From: an uncultured beta proteobacterium
GTDB taxonomy: Bacteria > Pseudomonadota > Gammaproteobacteria > Burkholderiales > Burkholderiaceae_C
DNA: 64,000 nt
NCBI GenBank assembly: GCA_903909815.1
Contig: CAIVXG010000247.1
Location: 90,336 to 154,335 of the forward strand
Direction: 5' to 3'
Both the position numbers and the translations under genes were made by a program. Below are positions 44,203 through 53,025 of this stretch, in pieces. Each line of letters starts with the position of its first letter. The first letter of the stretch is position 1. Under the pieces are notes generated by a model, which was not told the DNA's origin, searched no databases, and worked only from the letters and a program-made list of their open reading frames with translations.

Positions 44203-46356
44203 TCAGAAGGCATGGCGGTCGCGGCGGCGCTGGTCGCGGGCCTGCAGGTGGCCGATCAGCGCGCCGCGCACGCGCTGGCGCAGACGGTCCCAGCGGCTGG
44301 GGTTGCTGACTATCTCGGCGCGATAGAAGGAGGGGCACAGCACGGCGGCGTGCGCCACCTCGCCGCACAGGCCGCAGCCCACGCAGCTGTCGAGCACCGT
44401 GGCGACAGGGTCGAGACGCAACGCATCGGGGTTGGTGCGGATGGAGAGCGAAGGGCAGCCCGACAGGCGGATGCAGGAATGGTCTCCCGTGCAGGTGTCG
44501 GGATCGATGCCGAAACGTTCGCGCACCACGCGCTGCCCGGCGGCAATGCTGGCGCGCACCAGGGGCTTCTCGCGGCGCTGCAGATTGAGCATGCACTCGC
44601 TTTGCGCGATCAGCACCTTCGGGCCTCTTTCCGGGGTGGTGAGGGCCTCGCGCAGCGTGGCGATCATGGCCTTGAGGTCGTAGGTGCGCGTCACCACTTT
44701 CACCCATTGCACGCCGACGCCACGCGCCGCTTTCTCGATCGCCTGATTCGTGACGCGGGTGTCGTTGTGCGCCGTGGAAGACAGGATGTCCTGCCCGCCA
44801 GTGGCGGCGGTGTAGCTGTTGTCCACAACGATGGTGAGGTTGTCGCTGCGGTTGAACACCGCGTTGGCGATGCCGCTGGTCAGGCCGTTGTGCCAGAAGC
44901 CGCCGTCGCCCATGACGGAGATCGCGCGCTTGCCCGAGGGCACGTTGAGCGCGGCTGCGCCCGCCGCTCCGAGGCCGTATCCCATGGTGGTATTGCCTAG
45001 GTTGAAAGGCGGCAGGATGGAGAACAGGTGGCAGCCGATGTCGGCGCTGATGTGGTGCTCCCCGAGTTCGCGTTCCAGCAGTTTGACGGCGGTGAAGATC
45101 GGGCGCTCCGGGCAGCCGGTGCAAAAGCTCGGCGGTCGTCCGTGCACGTTGTCGCCCAGCGGTTGTTGAGGCTGCGCCAGCAGCGGGATCACGCGGTGCA
45201 CGGTCGGCACCGCCGCCTGCACCTCGACGCGCCCATAGGTCTGCAAAAAACTGCCGACGCCCTTGAGCACCGCGGACGTGGTGTATTCGCCGGCCACGGG
45301 AAGCAAGTCCTTGCCGTGCAGCGCCGCCTGGCAGCCGGCGGCGCGCAGGATGGATGCGATGTTCTGCTCGACGAAGTTGGGCTGGCCTTCCTCCACCAGC
45401 AGCACGGCGCGCTTGCCCGAGCAAAAGCGCAGCAGTTCGGCGTCGATCAGCGGGTAGGCGACGTTCATCACGTACAGCGCCACGCGGGAGTCGCCATACA
45501 CATCGGCCAGGCCCAGTTGGCCCAGTGCGCGGATCAGGGTGTTGTAGCAGCCGCCCTGCACCACGATACCGATGTCGTCGGCCTCGTCGCCAAAGAATTC
45601 GTTCAGGCCGCGCTCGGTGATGAAGCGCACGGCGTCGGGCCAGCGCTGCGTGACCTTCTCCTGCTCGTGCAGAAAGCTGGCCGGCGGCAGCACGATGCGG
45701 CTCACATCGCGCTGCGGGTTCTCCATCGCCTGCGCCAGCGTGAAGCTGGGCGCCACGTTGTCGGCCGCGATGAACTGGCCGTGCACATGGCAGGAGCGGA
45801 TGCGCAGCTGCAGCATCACCGGCGTGTGGCTGGCTTCGGACAGGTCGAAGCCGTCCTTCACCGCCTGCACGATGCTGGGCAGATTGGGGCGCGGATCGAG
45901 CAACCACAGCTGCGACTTCATGGCAAAAGCGTGGCTGCGCTCCTGCATGATGGACGAGCCCTCGCCGTAGTCCTCGCCCACGATGATGAGCGCGCCGCCG
46001 GTGACGCCGCCGGAGGCCAGATTGGCCAGCGCGTCCGACGCCACATTCGTGCCGACCGTGGCCTTGAAGGTGATGGCGCCGCGCAGCGGGTAGTTCACCG
46101 AGGCGGCCAGCGTGGCTGCAGCCGTGGCCTCGCTGGCGCTGTTCTCGAAGCGTATGCCCTGTTCGGCCAGGATATCCTGGGCATCGGCCAGCACGTCCAT
46201 GAGGTGGGAAATGGGCGAGCCCTGGTAGCCTGCTACGTAGGCTACGCCGGACTCGAGCAAGGCCTTGGTCACGGCCAGGATGCCCTCGCCGGCGAAGACC
46301 TCGCCGGCGCCCAGGCGCAGCTTCTTCACTTCTTCCTTGAACGAACGCTCAGCCAT
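44203..46356 (-). CDS. iorA: Indolepyruvate:ferredoxin oxidoreductase alpha subunit
   Basis: 717 residues from ATG 46356 (MAERSFKEEVKKLRLGAG). The N-terminal pyrimidine-binding domain (VAYVAGYQGSPISHLMD) and the TPP/Mg motif GDGGFWHNGLTSGIANAVFN are clear. The C-terminus carries ferredoxin-type cysteines (CIRLSGCPS, CVGCGLCGEVAHAAVLCPS). The enzyme oxidatively decarboxylates aryl-2-oxo acids to acyl-CoA. First gene of block 1, divergent from a MarR gene. Confidence 0.92.
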   Translation of the reverse strand: MAERSFKEEVKKLRLGAGEVFAGEGILAVTKALLESGVAYVAGYQGSPISHLMDVLADAQDILAEQGIRFENSASEATAAATLAASVNYPLRGAITFKATVGTNVASDALANLASGGVTGGALIIVGEDYGEGSSIMQERSHAFAMKSQLWLLDPRPNLPSIVQAVKDGFDLSEASHTPVMLQLRIRSCHVHGQFIAADNVAPSFTLAQAMENPQRDVSRIVLPPASFLHEQEKVTQRWPDAVRFITERGLNEFFGDEADDIGIVVQGGCYNTLIRALGQLGLADVYGDSRVALYVMNVAYPLIDAELLRFCSGKRAVLLVEEGQPNFVEQNIASILRAAGCQAALHGKDLLPVAGEYTTSAVLKGVGSFLQTYGRVEVQAAVPTVHRVIPLLAQPQQPLGDNVHGRPPSFCTGCPERPIFTAVKLLERELGEHHISADIGCHLFSILPPFNLGNTTMGYGLGAAGAAALNVPSGKRAISVMGDGGFWHNGLTSGIANAVFNRSDNLTIVVDNSYTAATGGQDILSSTAHNDTRVTNQAIEKAARGVGVQWVKVVTRTYDLKAMIATLREALTTPERGPKVLIAQSECMLNLQRREKPLVRASIAAGQRVVRERFGIDPDTCTGDHSCIRLSGCPSLSIRTNPDALRLDPVATVLDSCVGCGLCGEVAHAAVLCPSFYRAEIVSNPSRWDRLRQRVRGALIGHLQARDQRRRDRHAF

Positions 46357-46399
46357 GATGAGGTCTCTCGCTGCCTGTTCTTTCAACGGCTGCACCGTC

Positions 46400-46517
46400 C
46401 GTCATTGCGACGAGCGTGCCTTTGGCCGCGAGTCCCACAGGGCCGTGGCGGGACGCGGCCATCCATTGCTGGCACTCCACGATGGCTGGCCACGGCCCTT
46501 TGGGCCTCGCAATGGCG
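46400..46517. repeat. REP-like repeat upstream of iorA, copy 6
   Basis: CGTCATTGCGACG (46400) at one end and CCTCGCAATGGCG (about 46505-46517) at the other, with GGCCATCCATTG and GGCCACGGCCC between. It sits between the iorA start and its likely promoter, so it would be in the 5' leader. Confidence 0.7.
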
Positions 46518-46610
46518 CTGGTGTAAAAGTTGCCTGTCATGAGTTCCCGAATAGTTGTCGCTGTCAGTTTTCAAACTAGACTCCAACAGTCCGGATGAAG
46601 TTTAATTGTG

Positions 46611-46649
46611 AACTATTTTTAAGTAAACATATTCGAAATCATCGTTTAC
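46611..46649. promoter_or_regulatory. AT-rich promoter/operator region between iorA and marR
   Basis: The 408-base gap 46357-46764 has no gene. Its AT-rich core holds AACTATTTTTAAGTAAAC (46611-46628), which recurs with two mismatches before the second marR gene. It also holds an imperfect palindrome GTAAAC...GTTTAC (46623-46649) around TTCGAA. This is the natural place for a MarR operator controlling both directions. Confidence 0.5.
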
Positions 46650-46764
46650 CCTATCATGCAAGATGCGAGCCAGATAGTGGGTCTGCTACGATTACTTGGG
46701 GACCGAGCCGGGCTCGTTGCGCGTAGCCCTGGTCCTTCCCGCAAAGAACTTAAGTTCAAACACC

Positions 46765-47214
46765 ATGCACCATTCCGCCGAGTTGCCCTTCGTCGACGAC
46801 TACCTGCCCGCCCTGCTCGCGCAGGCGAGCACGCTGATCTCCACGGAATTTCACGCCATCGTGCTGGCCAGCGGCTTCTCGGTTTCCGAGTGGCGCATCC
46901 TGGCCACGCTCACCGGCAGCGAGGGCATGAGCATCGGTGGACTGGCGCAGGTGTCGCTCACCAAGCAGCCCACCGTGACGCGCCTGCTCGACCGCATGGA
47001 AACGAGGGATTGCGTGCAGCGCTATGCCCACGAAACAGACCGGCGCATCACCATGGTGCGCATAACGCACCACGGAAGGCAGATCGTCGGCGACCTGATC
47101 GCCCAGGCCAAGGCGCACGAGCAAAGGGTGCTCAAGCCCTTCAGCGTCAAACAGGCCGCTGCGCTGAAGGCCACGCTGCGCGGGATCATCGAGTTGCATA
47201 GGTCGATGGCTTGA
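46765..47214 (+). CDS. MarR-family transcriptional regulator (block 1)
   Basis: 149 residues from ATG 46765 (MHHSAELPFVDDYLPALL). The winged helix-turn-helix is SVSEWRILATL, then GGLAQVSLTKQPTVTRLLDR and the wing TDRRITMVRITHHG. Divergent from iorA, so it probably senses an early catabolic intermediate and controls block 1. MarR proteins are known regulators of auxin-degradation loci in related bacteria; the ligand here is inference. Confidence 0.88.
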   Translation: MHHSAELPFVDDYLPALLAQASTLISTEFHAIVLASGFSVSEWRILATLTGSEGMSIGGLAQVSLTKQPTVTRLLDRMETRDCVQRYAHETDRRITMVRITHHGRQIVGDLIAQAKAHEQRVLKPFSVKQAAALKATLRGIIELHRSMA

Positions 47215-47254
47215 GCTCGACGCCGGTGTCGGGATTGTCTTTGCGATGCAGTCC

Positions 47255-47850
47255 TTAGAACGCAGCAATTCCGGACTGCGCCGACCCAGTATCAGCGCGT
47301 GGATGTCGTGCCACGCCGAACTCGTCGCTGATGCCGTTGCCGCCCATCATGTCTTGGCTCCCCCGCACCACGTCCTGCGCCTGGCCGCAGGCATTGCGTT
47401 TGAGCAGCGAGGTGAGTCCCACCTTGCCATGGCCCGACGGGACGCTCAGGCCCGCCATGCCTTTTTCCAGCACGAGGCCGCAGATCGGCCCTACCTGCGC
47501 GCTGGAGCTGACTTCCTTGGCCTAGACCACGAACACGTCGGCAATCGCGCTGCTGGAGATCCACACCGTGGAGCCCGAGAGCTTGTAGCCGCGATCGACC
47601 TTGTGCGCGAGCCAGGCCACGGAGCCGGGATACGAGCCATGGGCAGGCCCGGCAGCCCCAAATCGCCCATTTCACGGAACATGCTCGCATCGGTCTGCTC
47701 GTTGCGAAAGGCATGCAGCAGGCGCGGCTGCAGCTGGTCCGGGCCATTGGCTTCGGCGGCCTGGCGCACCATGCGCTCTTCATCGCTCAGTTGTTGTTCC
47801 AGCAGGGAGAGGTCCTGCCATTGAAAAGCCGCGTGCTTGGACGCACACAT
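47255..47850 (-). pseudogene. gcdH: Decayed glutaryl-CoA dehydrogenase
   Basis: N-terminal fragment from ATG 47850 (MCASKHAAFQWQDLSLLEQQ, then FREMGDLGLPG) is GcdH-like. A second fragment in another frame gives GSYPGSVAWLAHKVDRGYKL and SSSAIADVFVV, then an in-frame TAG at 47522-47524. It continues as [40 protein letters not shown] and [14 protein letters not shown], ending near QSGIAAF. Compared with an intact ~395-residue GcdH, at least three internal segments are missing and the reading frame is broken. It is clearly non-functional. Confidence 0.85.
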
Positions 47851-47884
47851 GGCGGACTCTGGGGAAAGTTGAAAGGAAGTGAAT

Positions 47885-48352
47885 TCAGACCGGCGCGGCC
47901 AAGATCGCCCAGGATTTGAGCGCCGCCTGCAAGTCATCAGGGATGGTGATGGCGCAGCCCCGGTCCATGTCGGTGGTGACCAGCACCTGGCGCAGCTGTA
48001 GGCGCGGTCCGTCAGCGCCGCGCACGCCCACCTGCAATGCGATGGAACTGCGCCCCACGCTTTCGATTCGCAGGCCGAACTCGATGTCTTCGCCCATGCG
48101 GCTGGGCGCCAAAAAATCGCACTGCAGCGACACCGTGGGCAGACCGATGCGCCGGCGCAGGATCACGTCGCTATAGTCAATGCGCAGGCCCTGGTTGAAC
48201 CAGTCCTCGATGAAGCCGTTGAGCAGCACGAAATACTGCGGGAAAAAGACGATGGCTGCCGGGTCGCAATGCGCGAAGCGCACGGCGTAGGACCGGGTGA
48301 AAAGCGGCTGCGCCGGGTCTTCGGTCCAGGCCAAGGGTGTTGAAGTGCTCAT
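47885..48352 (-). CDS. Acyl-CoA thioesterase, 4-hydroxybenzoyl-CoA thioesterase fold
   Basis: 155-residue hot-dog thioesterase. The HBT-type active-site region is VRFAHCDPAAIVFFPQYFVL, with Asp in CDPA. Start at 48352 overlaps the SDR stop as ATGA. In block 2 it may release CoA from dead-end or final aminobenzoyl-CoA-derived thioesters. Last gene of the minus-strand unit ACMR-SDR-thioesterase. Confidence 0.88.
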   Translation of the reverse strand: MSTSTPLAWTEDPAQPLFTRSYAVRFAHCDPAAIVFFPQYFVLLNGFIEDWFNQGLRIDYSDVILRRRIGLPTVSLQCDFLAPSRMGEDIEFGLRIESVGRSSIALQVGVRGADGPRLQLRQVLVTTDMDRGCAITIPDDLQAALKSWAILAAPV

Positions 48353-49128
48353 GCCATCACTTCCCCGCCGCTGACGGAAATCGACTGTCCGTGGATGGCA
48401 GATGCCCCCTGGCTGCAGAGCCAGAGCACGGTGTCGGAGACCTCATCGGGCTGCACGATGCGTCCCTGCGGATTGCCCGCGGCAAAGGAGGCACGGGCCT
48501 CCTGTTCGCTGCGCCCGGTCTTGGCGACGACGTTGGCAATGCTGTCTCGCAGGATATCGGTCTCGGTGTAGCCGGGGCAGACCGCGTTCACGGTCACGCC
48601 CGTTCTTGCCACCTCCAGCGCCAGCGCGCGCGTGAGTCCGATCACGCCGTGCTTGGCCGCGCAGTAGGCCGACACATAGGCGTAGCCCACGAGCCCCGCC
48701 GTGCTGACCACGTTGACAACCCGGCCCCAGCCGGCAGCCAGCATGTCGGGCAGGGCGGCCTGGGTGCACAGCATGGTTCCGGTGAGGTTCACCGCCAGCA
48801 TCTGCTGCCACAACCGAGCGTCGGTCTTCAGAAAGGGTGCGCTGCTCGCCTGGCCGGCGCAGTTGATGAGCAGGGCGACAGGTCCGAAGCGCGCGCGGGC
48901 GCTTGCAAAGGCTGCGGACACCTGGCCCGCGTCCGACACGTCGGCGCAGACGCCGTGCAGTCGATCGCAAGCTGCGTCCATCAGCGCCTGAGCCATACCC
49001 GGCTTGCGCCCCAGCACCGTGACCTGAACCCCGGCCGCGAGCAGTTGGACGGTGACGGCTGCGCCGATGCCGCGCGTGCCACCTGTCACCAGCGCGTGTT
49101 TCCCTGCCAGGCTTGTTCCGTGCGTCAT
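48349..49128 (-). CDS. Short-chain dehydrogenase (3-hydroxyacyl-CoA dehydrogenase-like)
   Basis: 259 residues from ATG 49128 (MTHGTSLAGKHALVTGGTRG). TGGTRGIG, NCAGQASS, Ser in VVSTAGLVG and YCAAK are intact. It lies four bases after the monooxygenase/reductase stop, so it probably oxidises a ring-derived hydroxyacyl-CoA in the same pathway. Confidence 0.88.
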   Translation of the reverse strand: MTHGTSLAGKHALVTGGTRGIGAAVTVQLLAAGVQVTVLGRKPGMAQALMDAACDRLHGVCADVSDAGQVSAAFASARARFGPVALLINCAGQASSAPFLKTDARLWQQMLAVNLTGTMLCTQAALPDMLAAGWGRVVNVVSTAGLVGYAYVSAYCAAKHGVIGLTRALALEVARTGVTVNAVCPGYTETDILRDSIANVVAKTGRSEQEARASFAAGNPQGRIVQPDEVSDTVLWLCSQGASAIHGQSISVSGGEVMA

Positions 49129-49132
49129 GGCT

Positions 49133-51481
49133 TCAGTCCTCGCCCTTGCGCGGCGCGGCGGCTGCCGCGGCCTGGGCTTTTTCGCGCAGGAAGTTGGCTT
49201 CCATCTGCGGCTTGGCAGACGCATAGGGCGCCGGCCAAGTGACGGCTGTAAAGCCGATCTTCGCGGCTTCGGTCAGGGTCCAGGCCGGGTTTGCCAGATG
49301 CGGGCGCGCCACGGCGCACAGGTCGGCACGGCCCGCCGCGATGATGCTGTTCACATGGTCGGCTTCACTGATGGCTCCCACGGCGATGGTGGCGATGCCG
49401 GCCTCCTGGCGGATGCGATCCGAAAAAGGTGTCTGGAACATGCGGCCATAGACCGGCTTTTCCTGCTTGCTCACTTGGCCGGAAGAGCAGTCGATCAGGT
49501 CCGCGCCCGCGGCCTTGAAGGCGCGCGCTATTTCCACGGCGTCGTCCGGCGTGATGCCGCCCTCGACCCAGTCGGTGGCCGAAATGCGCACCGACATCGG
49601 AAGCTGCTCCGGCCAGGCCGCGCGCACGGCCGCAAAGACTTCCAGCGGGTAGCGCAGGCGGTTCTCCAGGCTGCCACCAAACTCGTCGCTGCGCTGATTC
49701 GTCACTGGCGAGATGAAGCTGGAGAGCAGGTAGCCGTGGGCGCAGTGCAATTCCAGCCAGTCCACGCCGATGGCAGCAGCCGACTGGGTGCTGGCGACGA
49801 AGGCAGCGGTCACGCTGTCCATGTCGGCGCGCGTCATCTCGCGTGCCGTCTGGCTCACGCCCTTCAAGTACTGCTGGGGCGAGGCCGAGATCAATGGCCA
49901 GTTGCCGTCAATGAGCGGCTGGTCTATGCCTTCCCAGGCGAGGCGGGTCGAGCCCTTGGCACCGGCGTGGCCGATCTGCATGGCGAACCTGGCGTCGGAG
50001 TTGGCGTGCACCCAGTCCACGATGCGCTTCCAGGCGCTGGCCTGTTCGCCGGTGTACAGGCCCGGGCATCCCGGGGTGATGCGCGCATCGGCGCTGACGC
50101 AGGTCATCTCCGCAAAGACCATGGCCGCTCCCCCGACAGCGCGCGCGCCCAGGTGCACCAGGTGGTAGTCGCCGGCCACGCCGTTGATGGCCGAGTACTG
50201 CGCCATGGGTGAGACCACGACACGATTCTTCAGCGTGACGCTGCGCACCGTGTAGGGCGTAAACATCGGGGGCGGTGCCGCCTGCTCGGATGCCAGTTTC
50301 ACGCCGGCGCGCTCGGCAAACCAGCGCTCAAAGCCGCCCAGCCATTGGGCGTCGCGCAGGCGCAGGTTTTCGTGGCTGATGCGCTGGCTGCGCGTCAGCA
50401 TGGAGTACATGAACTGCGGCGCCTCCAGCTGGTCGCAGTAGCGCTCGCCGCAGACCTCGAACCAGGCCATGGCGTTCCAGGCGGCGTTCTGCAGGCGCAG
50501 CACGTCGATGTTGCGCAGCGCCTGGTAGCGCGCCAGCACGGCCGGGATGTGCTCCGGCGTGTCGCCCAATTCGCCGAATTGGCGCGCCAGCTCGATCGCG
50601 TCCTCGATCGCCAGCTTGGTGCCGGAGCCGATGGCGAAGTGCGCCGTGTGCACGGCGTCGCCCATCAGCACCACATGGCTTTGGCCGTTAAACAGCGACC
50701 ACTGCTGGCACTTCACCTGCTGGAACTTCAGCCAGGCCGAGCCGCGCAGGTGCCGCGCGTTCGTCATCAGGGCAGCGCCCCGGAGGTTGCCGGCGAACAG
50801 CCTCTCGCAAAAGGCAATGGACTGCGTCTGATCCGCCTGGTCCAGGCCGTGGGCCAGCCAGACATGTTCCGGGCACTCGACTATGAAGGTTGTTGTGTTC
50901 TCGTCGAACTTGTAGATGTGCGCCTGGAACCAGCCGTGCTCGGTCTTTTCGAACAAGAAGGTGAAGGCCTCGTAGTTTTTGTGCGTGCCCAACCAGATGT
51001 AGCGGTTCGGGCGCACCACGATCTCGGGCTTGAAGACCTCCTCGTAGCGCGCGCGGATGCCGGAGAAGATGCCGTCGCTGGCGATGATCAGGTCGGCCTC
51101 GGGGTAGGCCGTGTCGGACTCGGCATGGGTCTCGAACACCAGCTTCACGCCCAGCTGCTCGCAGCGGCTTTGCAGGATGTTGAGCAGCTTCTTGCGCCCG
51201 ATGCCGACAAACCCGTGACCCCCGGATCGGACCACCTCGCCCTTGAATTCCAGCTCGATGTCGTCCCAGTGGTTGAAGGAGCGCGCTATCTCGGCAGCGG
51301 TCACAGGGTCCCAGACGCGCATGTTGTCCATGGTGGCGTCGGAGAAAACCACTCCCCAGCCGAAGGTGTCGTAAGGCTTGTTCTGCTCGACCACGGTGAT
51401 GTCGTGGGCCGGGTTTTGCAGTTTCATCAGCAGGCCGAAGTAAAGACCGGCGGGGCCGCCGCCAATGCATACGATGTTCAT
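49133..51481 (-). CDS. abmA: 2-aminobenzoyl-CoA monooxygenase/reductase (two-domain flavoenzyme)
   Basis: 782 residues. The N-terminal ~390 are an FAD monooxygenase ([40 protein letters not shown]). The C-terminal ~375 are an Old Yellow Enzyme FMN domain ([40 protein letters not shown]). This architecture is that of the Azoarcus evansii enzyme, which hydroxylates and then reduces 2-aminobenzoyl-CoA, ending aromaticity without ring cleavage. Salicylyl-CoA 5-hydroxylases share the fold; the neighbouring kyn genes, aminobenzoate-type ligase and RidA favour 2-aminobenzoyl-CoA. Confidence 0.88.
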   Translation of the reverse strand: MNIVCIGGGPAGLYFGLLMKLQNPAHDITVVEQNKPYDTFGWGVVFSDATMDNMRVWDPVTAAEIARSFNHWDDIELEFKGEVVRSGGHGFVGIGRKKLLNILQSRCEQLGVKLVFETHAESDTAYPEADLIIASDGIFSGIRARYEEVFKPEIVVRPNRYIWLGTHKNYEAFTFLFEKTEHGWFQAHIYKFDENTTTFIVECPEHVWLAHGLDQADQTQSIAFCERLFAGNLRGAALMTNARHLRGSAWLKFQQVKCQQWSLFNGQSHVVLMGDAVHTAHFAIGSGTKLAIEDAIELARQFGELGDTPEHIPAVLARYQALRNIDVLRLQNAAWNAMAWFEVCGERYCDQLEAPQFMYSMLTRSQRISHENLRLRDAQWLGGFERWFAERAGVKLASEQAAPPPMFTPYTVRSVTLKNRVVVSPMAQYSAINGVAGDYHLVHLGARAVGGAAMVFAEMTCVSADARITPGCPGLYTGEQASAWKRIVDWVHANSDARFAMQIGHAGAKGSTRLAWEGIDQPLIDGNWPLISASPQQYLKGVSQTAREMTRADMDSVTAAFVASTQSAAAIGVDWLELHCAHGYLLSSFISPVTNQRSDEFGGSLENRLRYPLEVFAAVRAAWPEQLPMSVRISATDWVEGGITPDDAVEIARAFKAAGADLIDCSSGQVSKQEKPVYGRMFQTPFSDRIRQEAGIATIAVGAISEADHVNSIIAAGRADLCAVARPHLANPAWTLTEAAKIGFTAVTWPAPYASAKPQMEANFLREKAQAAAAAAPRKGED

Positions 51482-51557
51482 GGGTACTCCTGAATGTGGA
51501 GGCCGCGCCAGAAATTCCGCCGCGGCCGGAAACAGTTTCGAGTTAAATACTTTAATC

Positions 51558-51571
51558 CTAAAGAACTTTAG
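51558..51571. promoter_or_regulatory. Perfect palindrome over the likely -10 of the abmA promoter
   Basis: CTAAAG-AA-CTTTAG. On the minus strand a -35 TTGACG (51588-51593) and a -10 TAAAGT (51565-51570), 17 bases apart, would drive the monooxygenase gene, with the -10 inside this palindrome. A second inverted repeat TTAAA-TAC-TTTAA lies at 51543-51555. Good candidate operator for the adjacent MarR. Confidence 0.5.
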
Positions 51572-51609
51572 CGACTGAGACCGGCGCCGTCAACCCGGGA
51601 AAGCGCCCG

Positions 51610-51637
51610 TTGACAAATTATTGTTTATGTTTAAACT
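51610..51637 (+). promoter_or_regulatory. Promoter of the second marR and abm plus-strand operon
   Basis: A perfect -35 TTGACA (51610-51615), 16-base spacer and -10-like TAAACT (51632-51637). The self-complementary GTTTAAAC (51629-51636) overlaps the -10, a likely autoregulatory site. Confidence 0.55.
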
Positions 51638-51651
51638 ATTTTTATCTAAAC
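51634..51651 (+). promoter_or_regulatory. Shared MarR-promoter element
   Basis: AACTATTTTTATCTAAAC matches AACTATTTTTAAGTAAAC at 46611-46628 in 16 of 18 bases, with weaker similarity in the 10 bases before it. Both copies precede a marR gene, on the same strand. Confidence 0.55.
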
Positions 51652-51675
51652 CAGATTTGCCGAAAGGAAGCACCT

Positions 51676-52173
51676 ATGGACAAGGAAGCCCGTTTGAACG
51701 GCACGACGCCGGCCGAGCACCCCGAAGCCCTGCGCCTGTGGCTTCGCCTGCTCACCTGCACCCAGCTGATCGAGACCAAGGTGCGCTGTGGGCTGCGCGA
51801 CGACTTCGCCACCACATTGCCCCGCTTTGACCTGATGGCCCAGCTCGAGCGGTCACCCGACGGCCTGAAGATGAACGAGTTGTCGCGCCGCATGATGGTC
51901 ACAGGCGGCAACGTCACCGGCATCACGGACCAGTTGGTGGCCGAGGGCCTGGTGCAGCGCGTGTCCGTGCCCGACGACCGCCGCGCCTACCGTGTCAAGC
52001 TCACGGCCAAGGGCCGCAAGCAGTTTGGCGAGATGGCGCATGCGCATGAGGCCTGGATCGTGAGCGCCTTCTCGGGCTTGAGCGAGAAAGAGATTGCGAC
52101 CCTGCACCGCCTGCTGGGCAAGGTCAAGGAACACAGCCTGAACCACGTCAACCCAACCCAAGAGACCGCATGA
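51676..52173 (+). CDS. MarR-family transcriptional regulator (block 2)
   Basis: 165 residues from ATG 51676 ([18 protein letters not shown]), with AAAGGAAG as ribosome-binding site. Winged helix [19 protein letters not shown] and wing [14 protein letters not shown]. Divergent from the monooxygenase/reductase gene and first in the plus-strand abm operon; its stop overlaps the hydratase start as ATGA. Likely a repressor relieved by an aminobenzoyl-CoA-type ligand. Confidence 0.9.
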   Translation: MDKEARLNGTTPAEHPEALRLWLRLLTCTQLIETKVRCGLRDDFATTLPRFDLMAQLERSPDGLKMNELSRRMMVTGGNVTGITDQLVAEGLVQRVSVPDDRRAYRVKLTAKGRKQFGEMAHAHEAWIVSAFSGLSEKEIATLHRLLGKVKEHSLNHVNPTQETA

Positions 52174-53024
52174 AACACTTTATCGGCGCTGGCAACCCCA
52201 TGCGCGCCCAGTTCAACGCCACCGCCCCCTACCAGGCCCGCCACTTTGACTGGTGCTTCGACGCCGGCGTGGCTACCATCACGCTGAACCGCCCCGAGCG
52301 TAAGAACCCCCTGACCTTCGACTCCTACGCCGAACTGCGCAACCTGTTCGAGGCGCTGAAGTACTCCACCGACGTCAAGGCCGTGGTGCTGGCCGGCGCC
52401 GGCGGCAACTTCTGCTCGGGCGGCGACGTGCATGAGATCATCGGCCCGCTCACGACAATGAGCATGTCCGAGATGCTGGAGTTCACCCGCATGACGGGCG
52501 ACCTGGTGAAGACGATGCGCAATTGCCCGCAGCCCGTCATCGGCGCCATCGACGGCATCTGCGCCGGCGCTGGCGCCATGATGGCCCTGGCCTGCGACAT
52601 GCGATTCGGCACGCCCGGCGCCAAGACCGCTTTTCTGTTCACCCGCGTGGGACTGGCCGGCGCCGACATGGGGGCTTGCGCCCTGCTGCCGCGCGTCATC
52701 GGCCAGGGCAGGGCGAGCGAGCTGCTTTTCACGGGCCGCGCCATGAACGCGCAGGAAGGCCTGGCCTGGGGCTTCTTCAATGCCTTGCACGACAGCGCCG
52801 AGCTGCTGGGCCGGGTCCAGGCGCTGGCCGCCGAGCTGGCCGCAGGACCCACCTTCGCCCAGGGAATGACCAAGACCATGCTGCAGCAGGAGTGGGCCAT
52901 GACGATCGAGCAGGCGATCGAAGCCGAGGCCCAGGCGCAGGCGATCTGCATGCAGACCGGAGACTTCAAGCGCGCCTACGAAGCCTTTTCGGCCAAGCGT
53001 AAACCCGTTTTCGAAGGGAACTGA
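52170..53024 (+). CDS. Enoyl-CoA hydratase/isomerase family protein
   Basis: 284-residue crotonase. Oxyanion-hole segments are [15 protein letters not shown] and [20 protein letters not shown]. The position of the usual catalytic acid reads [12 protein letters not shown], so Asp may replace Glu. It likely hydrates or hydrolyses the alicyclic CoA ester produced by the monooxygenase/reductase. Coupled to marR by ATGA. Confidence 0.9.
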   Translation: MKHFIGAGNPMRAQFNATAPYQARHFDWCFDAGVATITLNRPERKNPLTFDSYAELRNLFEALKYSTDVKAVVLAGAGGNFCSGGDVHEIIGPLTTMSMSEMLEFTRMTGDLVKTMRNCPQPVIGAIDGICAGAGAMMALACDMRFGTPGAKTAFLFTRVGLAGADMGACALLPRVIGQGRASELLFTGRAMNAQEGLAWGFFNALHDSAELLGRVQALAAELAAGPTFAQGMTKTMLQQEWAMTIEQAIEAEAQAQAICMQTGDFKRAYEAFSAKRKPVFEGN

Positions 53025-53025
53025 G

